Of a stretch of DNA of 64,000 nt, positions 8,639 through 17,317 are shown one piece after another; position 1 is the first letter of the stretch, and each line of letters opens with the position of its first letter. Below the pieces are notes generated by a model, which was given only the letters and a program-made list of their open reading frames with translations, did not search any database and was not told the DNA's origin. Source of the stretch: Thermaurantimonas sp046299575. Its GTDB lineage: Bacteria; Bacteroidota; Bacteroidia; Flavobacteriales; Schleiferiaceae. A program made the translations under genes and the position numbers. Location of the stretch: contig NZ_JBKBHX010000005.1 of assembly GCF_046299575.1 (NCBI RefSeq), forward strand, positions 150,259 through 214,258. Direction: 5' to 3'.

Positions 8639-10250
8639 GCTGTTTGTATTTGCCTTACTCTTTAATGCATGCTCTTCGCGCCAAAATGCTGATATCCTAC
8701 TGACAAATGTTCAATTAATCGGCGCTGATGGTGCAATTGAAGGAGATTGCATCGCAATAAGTGGCGATACAATATCTGCAACAGGCCATTTCCGCGAAGT
8801 AAAAAAACATTGGAAGGCAGCCCAAATTATCGACTGCCAGGGGGCTACCGTCTTGCCCGGTCTGATTGATGCTCATGCTCATTTTTATGGATTAGCGCTT
8901 AATATGACATCAGCCGACTTACGCGGGACATCCTCACCCGAAGAAGTGGTCGAGCGATTAAAAAAGTTTTATGCCGAAAATCCCGGTCAATGGCTCACCG
9001 GACGCGGTTGGGACCAAAATCTTTGGCCCGATGGGCAAATGCCCCTGCCTGCTTATTTAGACACTGCTTTTCCAAACATACCCGTTTATCTAACGCGCAT
9101 TGATGGACATGCACTTTGGATCAACCAGGCTGCTGCACGATTGCACGGAATAACTGGTAATGAACAAGTTACAGGCGGTAAGCTCGAGAAACGCGATGGA
9201 CGCTTCACCGGAGTGCTGGTAGATGAAGCTATGAAACTCGCCCCCGTACCTAAACCATCTATGGACCAACTCCTCCCCTATTTGCAAAAAGCTGAGCAAC
9301 AGCTCTTCGAAGCAGGAGTTACTTCTCTCACTGATGCAGGCCTGCCTTGGGAGGTGATTGATGGGTTTCGTCAGTTCTATCGCCGAGGTCTTCTTCGCAT
9401 CGGATTAAACGCTTTGGCGGCTGACGATGACAAAACCTTCGAAAATCTGCTTACATATGGTCCCATATCCGAAGGCGAATATAGCGTAACAGGGATGAAA
9501 TTTTACAGCGATGGAGCATTGGGATCTTACGGTGCTTGTCTTTTGAAGCCATACACTGACAGGCCCGATCAATATGGACTGTTGCTGCGCGATCCGGAAT
9601 ATTTTTTAACAAGGTTCGACAAGCTTCGCTCTTATGGCTTACAAGTAGCTACGCATGCGATAGGTGACAGTGCCAATCGACTAATTTTAAAAATATATGA
9701 CCAGCTTTTGAAAGGATATGAAGATCAAGATCTTCGCTGGCGAGTTGAGCATTGCCAGGTTGTGCATCCGGAGGACTTAGCGTATTTTAAAAACCCCAAC
9801 ATCATCCCGTCTATACAGCCTACACACGCCACCAGCGACATGATGTGGGCACCGCGTCGATTGGGCGAGCGACTTAAAACCGCTTATGCTTACCGCAGTC
9901 TATTAGAGACATCAGGCATGGTAGCTCTCGGAACTGATTTTCCTGTTGAAAATATTTCGCCCGTTTTCACCTTTTATTCAGCCACATTTCGAAAAAATCC
10001 ACAGCGCGAGCCGGCTGAGGGCTTCTTAATTGATCAGGCAATCAGTCGCCAGCATGCCATTAAAGGAATGACCTACTGGGCGGCCTACAGCATGTTTCAG
10101 GAACACAAAAAAGGGGATTTAAAAATCGGTTTAAAAGCAGATTTAACTGTGTTGAATAAAAATTGGCTGACCTGTAAAGCCGACGAAATTCTCGACTCCA
10201 AAGTGATTATGACCATAAAAAATGGAAAAATTGTGCATAAAAGCAAATAA
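8577..10250 (+). CDS. Amidohydrolase family lipoprotein (YtcJ-like)
   Basis: A 557-residue metal-dependent hydrolase of the amidohydrolase 3 (YtcJ) group. The N-terminus has a hydrophobic segment ending in LLFNAC, a lipobox with Cys near residue 32, so the protein is probably a lipoprotein. The metal-binding HAHF motif is near residue 100 (LPGLIDAHAHF), with SDGALGSYG, THAIGDSA and the late GTDFPVE motif in order. The substrate cannot be told from sequence; relatives include N-substituted formamide deformylases. The ATG at 8577 gives a complete signal peptide but overlaps the upstream gene by 62 bases; a TTG about 24 bases later is an alternative. Confidence 0.85.
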   Translation: MTNQYNKPLTIRNILYFGFVKLFVFALLFNACSSRQNADILLTNVQLIGADGAIEGDCIAISGDTISATGHFREVKKHWKAAQIIDCQGATVLPGLIDAHAHFYGLALNMTSADLRGTSSPEEVVERLKKFYAENPGQWLTGRGWDQNLWPDGQMPLPAYLDTAFPNIPVYLTRIDGHALWINQAAARLHGITGNEQVTGGKLEKRDGRFTGVLVDEAMKLAPVPKPSMDQLLPYLQKAEQQLFEAGVTSLTDAGLPWEVIDGFRQFYRRGLLRIGLNALAADDDKTFENLLTYGPISEGEYSVTGMKFYSDGALGSYGACLLKPYTDRPDQYGLLLRDPEYFLTRFDKLRSYGLQVATHAIGDSANRLILKIYDQLLKGYEDQDLRWRVEHCQVVHPEDLAYFKNPNIIPSIQPTHATSDMMWAPRRLGERLKTAYAYRSLLETSGMVALGTDFPVENISPVFTFYSATFRKNPQREPAEGFLIDQAISRQHAIKGMTYWAAYSMFQEHKKGDLKIGLKADLTVLNKNWLTCKADEILDSKVIMTIKNGKIVHKSK

Positions 10251-10350
10251 ATTCAGCGTTTAAACAAAAGGCATTAACATTTTTGTAACATTAATCACGG
10301 AAAATATTGATTTTTTACGTAAAAATTGCCGATATTTAACAACAAAAGGC

Positions 10351-12057
10351 ATGCCTTCAGAAAAAAGAAGAAGTTTTTTAAAGAAGTTGGGTCTAGTCAG
10401 CTTGGGTGTTGGAAGTGGATGGATGAACGGACTAATGGCCTCTGATTTAATTAAAGAAAATTTTGAACCAGAAAGCTTATCAGAATCCGGTAGCCGCAGC
10501 TCACGCACTATTTTGAATATTTTACAAACAACCGACGTACACTGCCAAGTATTTCCTCACGATGAACTCTTTTGGGAAAACAACCAGGCCGTATTTCGAC
10601 AATGCGGTGGATATGCTCACCTCGCTACCTTCTTTAAAGAAGAACGCAAGCAATATAAAAACACATTTATCATCGACACTGGTGATATGTTTCAGGGCAG
10701 TGAGCTCTCGGTGAAAACGAAAGGAAAGGCACTTGTTCCCATATTAAATGCCTTAGGCTATGACCTCTATTTGCCCGGCAACTGGGAGGTAGTGTACTAC
10801 AAAGCAGCCATGCAAGATCTTATGGGCTCACTTAACGCTCCTAAGGTATGTGCCAATATGTATCACGACCTCGGAAATGGCAAAAGAGGTGAACTTATTT
10901 TTCAACCTTATTACATCTGGCATGTAGCTGGAGTTAAAATCGGTTTTTTAGGTTATACCGACCCCCTGGTTCCCAAGCGCCAATCTCCTAACTACAGCAA
11001 AGGCATCATTTATACCGATCCTGAAGAAAACCTTGAACACTATGTAAAAGTGCTGCGCGAACAAGAAAAATGCGCTTATGTGATTATCGTAGCTCATTTA
11101 GGACTTTCGCAACAAATTCACCTTTCCAATCAGCCAGCTTGTGAAGGGGTGGATATCATCCTGGGCGGTGATACACATGAGCGTGTGCGCAAACCCATTG
11201 TGGGAAAGTATTCAAAAGTTGTAGAACCGGGAGCCTTTGGCTCATTTGTAGGCAGACTTCAGCTGGTAATCGAAAATGGAAGAGTAGTTGATGAAATATA
11301 CAAACTTGAAGAAGTGTCACCTAAAAAACTTAAGGCTGATTCAGTAGTTCAGAAAATCGTAGAGGAGAGCGAAAAACCCTTTATTGACGATCTAAGAACA
11401 GTAATCGGCTATAGTACTATACCGCTTTACAGATATTTCGTGATCGAAAATACTATTGACACCCTTATTATCGATGCCCTGCGATGGAAGATGCCCGACA
11501 TAGACATCGTACTGTCAAACGGTTTTCGCTTCTGTCCGCCTCGCGTACAACGCGACAAAACCGGTTACATTCCCATTACAAGTTCATACCTCTATGACAT
11601 GTTGCCAGTCGACAGCACTGTGCGCATGGGCTATGTAACAGGTAAACAAATCCAACAGTGGATCGAACGCGAACTGCACAACGTTTTTGCTGAAAAAGCT
11701 AAAGAGCGCTTCGGCGGATGGGTGGTGAAATTCGATGGAATGAAAGTTAAGTTTAAAGCATATGCACCTTTCGGCAGCAGAGTACAAGAACTCACTGTAG
11801 GAGGTCAACCTATCGACCCGGATAAAACCTATTCTATTGCTGCCTGTGAACGGGATGGCGATCCTGCTGACGTGCTCTGCCGATTTACTGGCGTCAAAAA
11901 TGCCCGAAACATGGACTTCTCACTTCACAAAATGATAAAAGAATATCTCAAAGTAAATTCACCCGTAACACCTACCCCCAAAGGAAATGCTTTGGCGCTT
12001 GATGCTCCATCGAATTTGCTAACTCAAGTATACGGTGTTGATTACCAATTCACTTAA
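10351..12057 (+). CDS. Tat-exported metallophosphoesterase of the 5'-nucleotidase family
   Basis: A 568-residue protein. It starts with a twin-arginine signal (KRRSFLKKLG then a hydrophobic stretch), so it should be exported folded; tatA lies at 29311-29493. The metallophosphoesterase domain shows TTDVHCQ, DTGDMFQGSELS, PGNWEV, IIVAHLGLS and GGDTHERV. A 5'-nucleotidase C-terminal domain follows from about residue 340. The normally invariant GNHE motif reads GNWE, so the catalytic His is Trp, as I recall for the GHWE motif of SoxB. The substrate is therefore uncertain: nucleotide, cyclic nucleotide or another ester. A porin gene starts three bases after the stop, which suggests joint transport and hydrolysis of a substrate. 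Confidence 0.8.
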   Translation: MPSEKRRSFLKKLGLVSLGVGSGWMNGLMASDLIKENFEPESLSESGSRSSRTILNILQTTDVHCQVFPHDELFWENNQAVFRQCGGYAHLATFFKEERKQYKNTFIIDTGDMFQGSELSVKTKGKALVPILNALGYDLYLPGNWEVVYYKAAMQDLMGSLNAPKVCANMYHDLGNGKRGELIFQPYYIWHVAGVKIGFLGYTDPLVPKRQSPNYSKGIIYTDPEENLEHYVKVLREQEKCAYVIIVAHLGLSQQIHLSNQPACEGVDIILGGDTHERVRKPIVGKYSKVVEPGAFGSFVGRLQLVIENGRVVDEIYKLEEVSPKKLKADSVVQKIVEESEKPFIDDLRTVIGYSTIPLYRYFVIENTIDTLIIDALRWKMPDIDIVLSNGFRFCPPRVQRDKTGYIPITSSYLYDMLPVDSTVRMGYVTGKQIQQWIERELHNVFAEKAKERFGGWVVKFDGMKVKFKAYAPFGSRVQELTVGGQPIDPDKTYSIAACERDGDPADVLCRFTGVKNARNMDFSLHKMIKEYLKVNSPVTPTPKGNALALDAPSNLLTQVYGVDYQFT

Positions 12058-12060
12058 ACA

Positions 12061-13458
12061 TTGAAACACGCAAAACTCGTGGTAAAAACGATCGGAACAT
12101 TCTTATTGCTTTTTTTTTCGCTTTCCAACGCTTTTGCTGGAGTTATTGATACCACACAATCGAGTCTTCAAAACTTTTTAAAAAAAGGAAAAATGAGTGG
12201 CCATATGCGCAACTATTTTATGGCCACAAACAACTATGGTCCGCTTACCGATTACTACTCACTGGCAATAGGTGCAGGTATTGGTTATCAAACACTTGAA
12301 TTTAAAGGATTTACAACAGGATTCAGCGGATTTTTTCTCTTCAATGTCTGGTCAAACGACCTCGGCACCATCGATCCCCTTGGAAAAGGCCGTAGCCGAT
12401 ATGAACTGGGCAACTTCGACATGCAAGACCCCTACAACCGCAACAACCTCGAGCGACTTGAGAGCCTTTTTCTTAAATACCGCTTTGGCAAGTCCTCATT
12501 AACCATCGGTCGACAAAATCTGCTTACCCCCTTCATAAATCCGCAAGACGGCCGCATGAGGCCGTCGCTGCAAGATGCCTTTTGGCTCGAGGTACAAGAA
12601 CTTAACTGGCTCGAGTTCAGAGCAGGCTACATCTACGGTATGAGTCCGCGCTCTTCAGTCAATTGGTTTACAGTAGGCAGAAGTATAGGTGTATATCCTG
12701 TGGGTAAAGGAGTAGATGGCAATCCTTCGGGTTACAGAAACTCAGTGGAAAGTGACTATGTTTTTCTTGGAAATCTTCAACTTAAGCCCTTTTCAAGTTT
12801 GAAAATGAATTACTGGTTTTACCACGTTGACAATGTATTTAATCTCCATTTTATCCAAACAGACCTCAATTATCCAATCTACTCCAAAAAAGGCAGCATC
12901 ATTGCAGGTGTGCAGTATGGCCTGCAGTCAAGCAGCGGAAATGGCGGAAATTCGAATCCGGCCAAAACCTATTTGCTGCCAGGACATTCCACCGGCTTCA
13001 TCAGTTCACGCCTGGGAATGCGTTGGCTCAACAACACTTTTTCACTCAACTACACGCACATTTTTGATCAGGACAGATTTCTCTTTCCTCGCGAATGGGG
13101 CATCGAACCTTTTTACACCTTCATGGCACGCGAGCGAAACGAAGGAGCTGCCAACACCCATGCCTTCACCTTTCGCTCAGAACATCAGTTAAACAGTGCT
13201 CTTAAAACGGGTGCTATTGTCGGTTATTTTCTGATGCCCGATGTACTAAATTTCCGCCAGAACAAAAACGGTATGCCCTCATATAACCAACTGAATCTAT
13301 ACCTAAACTATAGTTTTAAAGGCCCTTTGAATGGATTGAATTTACAAGCATTGTATGTATATAAAGGACTTGTCGGAGAAACCTACAACGATTTGCAATA
13401 TGTTTTTAATCGAGTAATGATGTCAAATTACAACCTTATAGTAAATTATACTCTTTAA
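12061..13458 (+). CDS. Outer-membrane porin, OprD-like
   Basis: A 465-residue protein starting at a TTG four bases after the upstream stop. Residues 1-26 are a signal peptide ending in ANAFAG-like sequence. The remainder has alternating beta-barrel character, many aromatic residues and a C-terminal strand (NLIVNYTL). Segments such as NLERLESLFLKYRFG and SLTIGRQNLLTPFINPQDGR resemble OprD-type and related substrate-specific porins. It is probably co-transcribed with the preceding Tat-exported phosphoesterase and may pass its substrate or product. Porin nature is well supported; specificity is unknown. Confidence 0.7.
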   Translation: MKHAKLVVKTIGTFLLLFFSLSNAFAGVIDTTQSSLQNFLKKGKMSGHMRNYFMATNNYGPLTDYYSLAIGAGIGYQTLEFKGFTTGFSGFFLFNVWSNDLGTIDPLGKGRSRYELGNFDMQDPYNRNNLERLESLFLKYRFGKSSLTIGRQNLLTPFINPQDGRMRPSLQDAFWLEVQELNWLEFRAGYIYGMSPRSSVNWFTVGRSIGVYPVGKGVDGNPSGYRNSVESDYVFLGNLQLKPFSSLKMNYWFYHVDNVFNLHFIQTDLNYPIYSKKGSIIAGVQYGLQSSSGNGGNSNPAKTYLLPGHSTGFISSRLGMRWLNNTFSLNYTHIFDQDRFLFPREWGIEPFYTFMARERNEGAANTHAFTFRSEHQLNSALKTGAIVGYFLMPDVLNFRQNKNGMPSYNQLNLYLNYSFKGPLNGLNLQALYVYKGLVGETYNDLQYVFNRVMMSNYNLIVNYTL

Positions 13459-13592
13459 AAGAATTTACAAGGTTTTGAGATATAGTCAGGCTCTTTTATT
13501 AAAAAAATTTTCGTTTTTTTCTTGAATTTTTGGCTCAAAATCTAAAAAACAAAACTTTTAATCGGCGGGAAGCCTTAATTTAGTAGCATGTA

Positions 13593-16265
13593 TTGCTGCT
13601 GATGATACGATTTCTCGCTGGTTTTATGTTTTTGAGCTTTACCCTGAATGCCACCCACAACAGGGCTGGTGAGATCACGTATCGCCATATTTCTGGCCTT
13701 ACATACGAAGTCACCATCACTACATATACTAAAGAATCAAGCGTAGCAGCCGATAGATGCAGCCTCACCGTTTCATGGGGCGACAATACTACCTCAGTGC
13801 TCAATCGACTCAATGGCCCTACGAATCTGAACTGTGGCCCTGGAATAGGTATGGGCGTAAGCCTTGACAATGCCAACGACGTAAAGATGAATATCTATCG
13901 AGGTACACACACCTATCCCTCAGCGGGCATATACACCATCAGCATGGAAGACCCGAACCGCAACGGTGGGGTAAGCAACATACCTGGCAGCATATCCGTC
14001 CCTTTTTACATCCAAAGTGTTTTGATCATCAATCCCATTCTTGGTCCAAATAACTCGGTGACGCTGCTCAACCCTCCCATTGATGATGCATGCCTTAATC
14101 AACCCTACACCCATAATCCGGGAGCCTTTGACCAAGATGGAGACTCTCTCGCCTTCACTTTGGTAAACTGTCGTGGTGCCGGCGGAGTAGAATTTCAAAC
14201 CACCTATGCACCCAACCTCGTTCAAGACCCTGTAAATATCGATCCTATAACGGGTGACTTTCAGTGGAACTTGCCGAAAAACCAAGGTCAGTACAATTTT
14301 GCCATTCTCATATCCGAATTTCGAAAGACCACCTCAGGTCAGTGGGCTCTGATCGGACAAGTGACGCGAGACCTGCAGATCACCGTTGGCCCATGCAACA
14401 ACAAGCCACCTGTAATACCACCGGTAGGTCCATTCTGCGTTGTAGCAGGCCAAACGCTGCAATTTCCCGTAACAGCCCTTGACCCTGACTTCAGGAATGT
14501 AACCCTTACTGCCACCGGCGGACCCTTTGTGCTGCCTCCACCTGCCACATTATTGGGAGCTTCTACCGACTCTGCGTTTGTCACGCGCATCTTTCGATGG
14601 ACAACTGCCTGCAACCACGTACGACCCCAGCCGTATCAAGTCTATTTCAGAGCCGTTGATCAGCCGGCTAATCCCTTTGAAAATCCACTATCAGCCTACA
14701 TGACCACTGAAATATCAGTAATAGGCCCACCCCCTCAAAATCTGCAGGCGATAGGCTCCATGGGTCGCATTGAGCTGTCGTGGAATACATATGACTGCTT
14801 CGAGATGGTAAAACGCTATAAAATCTACCGACGCGAAGGCCCTTCGAGCTTTATCCCTGACTCCTGCCAAACTGGACTGCCGTCTTCTTCTGGTTTTACT
14901 CTTATTGGATTTGCTAACGGCGGGCAGTCAATCACTTTTACAGATTCTGTCATTCCAAAAATGGGAGTAGTGTATTGTTACAGAATCGTAGCTGAGTTTG
15001 AGAATGGAGCAGAAAGCATTACCTCAAACGAAGCCTGCAGCGAAGTACTGCGTACCGCACCAGTCCTTACTAATGTAGATGTGGAAAACACCTCTCAGAA
15101 TCAAGGCCTCATCCACATCCGTTGGACACCACCTAAAGAAATCGACACCTCTAATTTTCCACCGCCCTACTCGTATCGCCTGGAACGTACTACCGGCATT
15201 GAGGGCATTGATTTTCAAACCATAGCCCTTCTATCTTCCTTCTTAGACACTACTTTTACTGATTCACAGCTCAATACAGAGAAAACGATCTATCGCTACA
15301 GAGTTGATTTTCTATCCGGGCAAAATCAAACAGTAGTTGGTAGAGCTTATCCTGCCACCCAGCCCTTTTTAGAATTGACTCCCTCTAACAGAGCCCTGCG
15401 CCTAAGCTTCCGGTACGATGGACCATGGTATAACGATGGCTTTGTAGTGTATCGCCGTGCACCAGGTAGCTCTACGTTCGACTCCATTGGCTTTAGCACT
15501 CAACCTACTTTTCTCGATACCGGCCTGGTGAATGGCGAGAGCTACTGCTACTACATTCAAACCATTGGAGCGTTTACCGGAACCGGTATGCCCGCACCCA
15601 TACTAAATCGCTCACAAATCACATGCGGTGTGCCAATGGATACAGCATTGCCCTGTTCTCCCCTAGTACAAGTGGACTACAGATGCGAAGACAAATACCT
15701 TTCCTTTGAATTTACCTTCAACGATACAGGTGCTTGTCCAAGTGATGTAGATGTGCTTTATTACAACATTTACTTCAAAAAACGGAAATCAGATGATTAT
15801 CCAAACACTCCTTCGGTAACGAATATAACCCAACCGACTTATCAGCTCCAAAATATGAACTTGGCCGGTTGCTACGCCTTTACTGTGGTTACCGTAAATC
15901 CCCTTGACCCGGCACGTCCGGCAAAAGAAAGCAGAAAGTCACCTGACTTATGCCTTGCCCCCTGCCCTGCCATTCAAATGCCCAACGTTTTTACCCCAAA
16001 CAATGATGGGCAAAACGACCTCCTTTTGCCAATTAAATGGTCGGATGTACTCAGTGGGATGATAACGATATTCAATCGGTGGGGACAAATCGTTTATCAA
16101 TCAGAGGCCAGTGCATTTGCTGAAAAGGGATGGAATGGCGTTGATCAAACCAGTGGACGACCCTGTCCAGAAGGCACCTACTTTTACACCATCACTGTAC
16201 AACTAAATACAGAAGATGGCGCTCAAACTGTGGATTTGAAAGGAAGCATTACCCTTTTTAGATAA
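13593..16265 (+). CDS. T9SS-exported multidomain Fn3 protein with CHU_C sorting domain
   Basis: An 890-residue secreted protein. A signal peptide ends near residue 20 (SFTLNA). The N-terminal part begins THNRAGEITYRH, a start shared by many gliding-associated Bacteroidota proteins, and is followed by beta-sandwich repeats. Fibronectin type III-like domains lie about residues 385-760 (for example VKRYKIYRREG and YSYRLERTTG). The last 90 residues are a type B T9SS sorting domain (CHU_C) with MPNVFTPNNDGQND, IFNRWGQIVYQS, WNG and CPEGTYFYTI. The domain directs export by type IX secretion and surface attachment. A role in adhesion is inferred from the architecture. The gene is monocistronic. Confidence 0.9.
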   Translation: MLLMIRFLAGFMFLSFTLNATHNRAGEITYRHISGLTYEVTITTYTKESSVAADRCSLTVSWGDNTTSVLNRLNGPTNLNCGPGIGMGVSLDNANDVKMNIYRGTHTYPSAGIYTISMEDPNRNGGVSNIPGSISVPFYIQSVLIINPILGPNNSVTLLNPPIDDACLNQPYTHNPGAFDQDGDSLAFTLVNCRGAGGVEFQTTYAPNLVQDPVNIDPITGDFQWNLPKNQGQYNFAILISEFRKTTSGQWALIGQVTRDLQITVGPCNNKPPVIPPVGPFCVVAGQTLQFPVTALDPDFRNVTLTATGGPFVLPPPATLLGASTDSAFVTRIFRWTTACNHVRPQPYQVYFRAVDQPANPFENPLSAYMTTEISVIGPPPQNLQAIGSMGRIELSWNTYDCFEMVKRYKIYRREGPSSFIPDSCQTGLPSSSGFTLIGFANGGQSITFTDSVIPKMGVVYCYRIVAEFENGAESITSNEACSEVLRTAPVLTNVDVENTSQNQGLIHIRWTPPKEIDTSNFPPPYSYRLERTTGIEGIDFQTIALLSSFLDTTFTDSQLNTEKTIYRYRVDFLSGQNQTVVGRAYPATQPFLELTPSNRALRLSFRYDGPWYNDGFVVYRRAPGSSTFDSIGFSTQPTFLDTGLVNGESYCYYIQTIGAFTGTGMPAPILNRSQITCGVPMDTALPCSPLVQVDYRCEDKYLSFEFTFNDTGACPSDVDVLYYNIYFKKRKSDDYPNTPSVTNITQPTYQLQNMNLAGCYAFTVVTVNPLDPARPAKESRKSPDLCLAPCPAIQMPNVFTPNNDGQNDLLLPIKWSDVLSGMITIFNRWGQIVYQSEASAFAEKGWNGVDQTSGRPCPEGTYFYTITVQLNTEDGAQTVDLKGSITLFR

Positions 16266-16564
16266 TCATTTTTTATTGTTATTTATGCTATGTAATTGGA
16301 TTACAGACCTTGAAATTTTTGATTATAAAACAATTATAAAACAGTCTGGCTCATTCAATCAGTTTCAGAATTCTGAACCTCTAAAAATCTTCCACCTTTT
16401 GATTATGAAATAACTTATTGAAATAAATTTTCTTCTACCGATTCTATCATAAAAACTTGAAAAGCTCTACTTACTTTTAGAACGGAAATCATTGGCTTCA
16501 GACATCTCTTTAGTCAAGAAATTAACTGATTTGGAAGAAAAAGACACTTTATTGTAAATTTTTA
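16266..16564. other. Intergenic stretch, no gene seen
   Basis: About 300 AT-rich bases between the Fn3 protein and the promoter at 16565. I find no open frame with family similarity, no tRNA-like fold and no clear terminator. Confidence 0.5.
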
Positions 16565-16595
16565 TTGTCATAATGACAAGTATATTTTACATTTG
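16565..16595 (+). promoter_or_regulatory. Promoter with palindromic operator TTGTCATAATGACAA
   Basis: TTG (16565-16567), a 20-base spacer and TACATTTG (16588-16595) form a near-ideal Bacteroidota promoter 19 bases before the ATG at 16615. The -33 box is the start of a perfect 15-base inverted repeat (16565-16579, arms TTGTCAT/ATGACAA around one A). A repressor bound there would block the promoter. The obvious candidate is the XRE-type regulator encoded as the second gene of the operon (17082-17300), which would make this an autoregulated pair. Confidence 0.75.
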
Positions 16596-16614
16596 AACAT
16601 AAAAAGAAAGAGCC

Positions 16615-17085
16615 ATGAGCCCCTTATTTCTCCTACCGCGTCGATTCAAGAAAATCGGATGGATTTTATTTAGTCTCGGAGTCTAAGCCGGATTCTACTG
16701 GCTATTGATTGACTCTGAGCCTAAGTGGTTAAATTCAAAAGTCTTTGTCTTTTACACAGATCTGCTTTTTGGGAAAGACCTATGGTATACATTTCAGGAG
16801 AATAACCTTCTCGACGAGGTCGCCTCTGTACTGCGTATTGTCGGTGGCTGGTTGGTAGCATTTAGTCGGGAAACGGTGGAAGACGAATTCATCACTAAGA
16901 TTCGTCTTGACTGTTTGGCTTGGTCCATTCACATAAACTACCTAATTCTACTCGCCACAATCCTGTTTATACAAGGCATGACGTTTTTTTATGTATTGGT
17001 CTTCAATATGTTTACTCCACTCATATTATTCATTATTCGCTTCAGATGGTTAATTTGGAAACATTCCTATAAATTCGAGGCATGA
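16615..17085 (+). pseudogene. Small membrane protein gene with in-frame TAA at codon 24
   Basis: The frame starts at ATG 16615 with MSPLFLLPRRFKKIGWILF, meets TAA at 16684-16686 and then runs on without a break to 17085, giving 156 codons with one stop. Both halves belong together: the start resembles the usual N-terminus of a widespread Bacteroidota membrane protein, and the rest has two strong membrane helices (near codons 110-125 and 128-140) and a VAFSRETVEDEFITKIR segment that I associate with the same family. Translation could restart at TTG 16705. It overlaps the HTH gene by ATGA, a conserved pairing. The stop is either a real nonsense mutation or a sequence error. Confidence 0.75.
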
Positions 17086-17300
17086 AAAATCGCCTTCGCG
17101 TAGAAAGGGCGGAAATCAGACTGTCGCAAGCCGAACTTGCACAACGGGTAGGAGTGAGCCGCCAAACAATAAATGCCATTGAACGCGGAGATTATAACCC
17201 ATCTGTAGTTCTGGCCCTAAAAATTGCACAGGTATTCGGAAAACAGGTCGAACAGATTTTTCAGCTCGAAGATTCCGACTGGCAGAGGAATGGTCAGTAA
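17082..17300 (+). CDS. XRE-family HTH transcriptional regulator
   Basis: A 72-residue protein made almost entirely of a Cro/C1-type helix-turn-helix: RLSQAELAQRVGVSRQTINAIERGDYNPS covers helices 1-4. It is of the short YozG-like type that lacks a separate effector domain. The start overlaps the preceding membrane protein gene by four bases (ATGA), so the two are translationally coupled. The membrane protein may sense a signal or hold the regulator. The palindrome at 16565-16579 is its likely operator. Confidence 0.9.
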   Translation: MKNRLRVERAEIRLSQAELAQRVGVSRQTINAIERGDYNPSVVLALKIAQVFGKQVEQIFQLEDSDWQRNGQ

Positions 17301-17301
17301 C

Positions 17302-17309
17302 TACCTTTG
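17302..17309 (+). promoter_or_regulatory. -7 element TACCTTTG upstream of rlmD
   Basis: TACCTTTG ends nine bases before the rlmD ATG and just after the HTH stop codon. No TTG occurs at a proper -33 distance. If used, the transcript would be almost leaderless. Confidence 0.4.
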
Positions 17310-17317
17310 TCTCCAGA

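Noticed and set aside
10351..12057. SoxB of a thiosulfate-oxidising system
   Set aside because: Only the HxW-type change resembles SoxB. No soxAXYZ genes are near, and the C-terminal domain fits the 5'-nucleotidase family.
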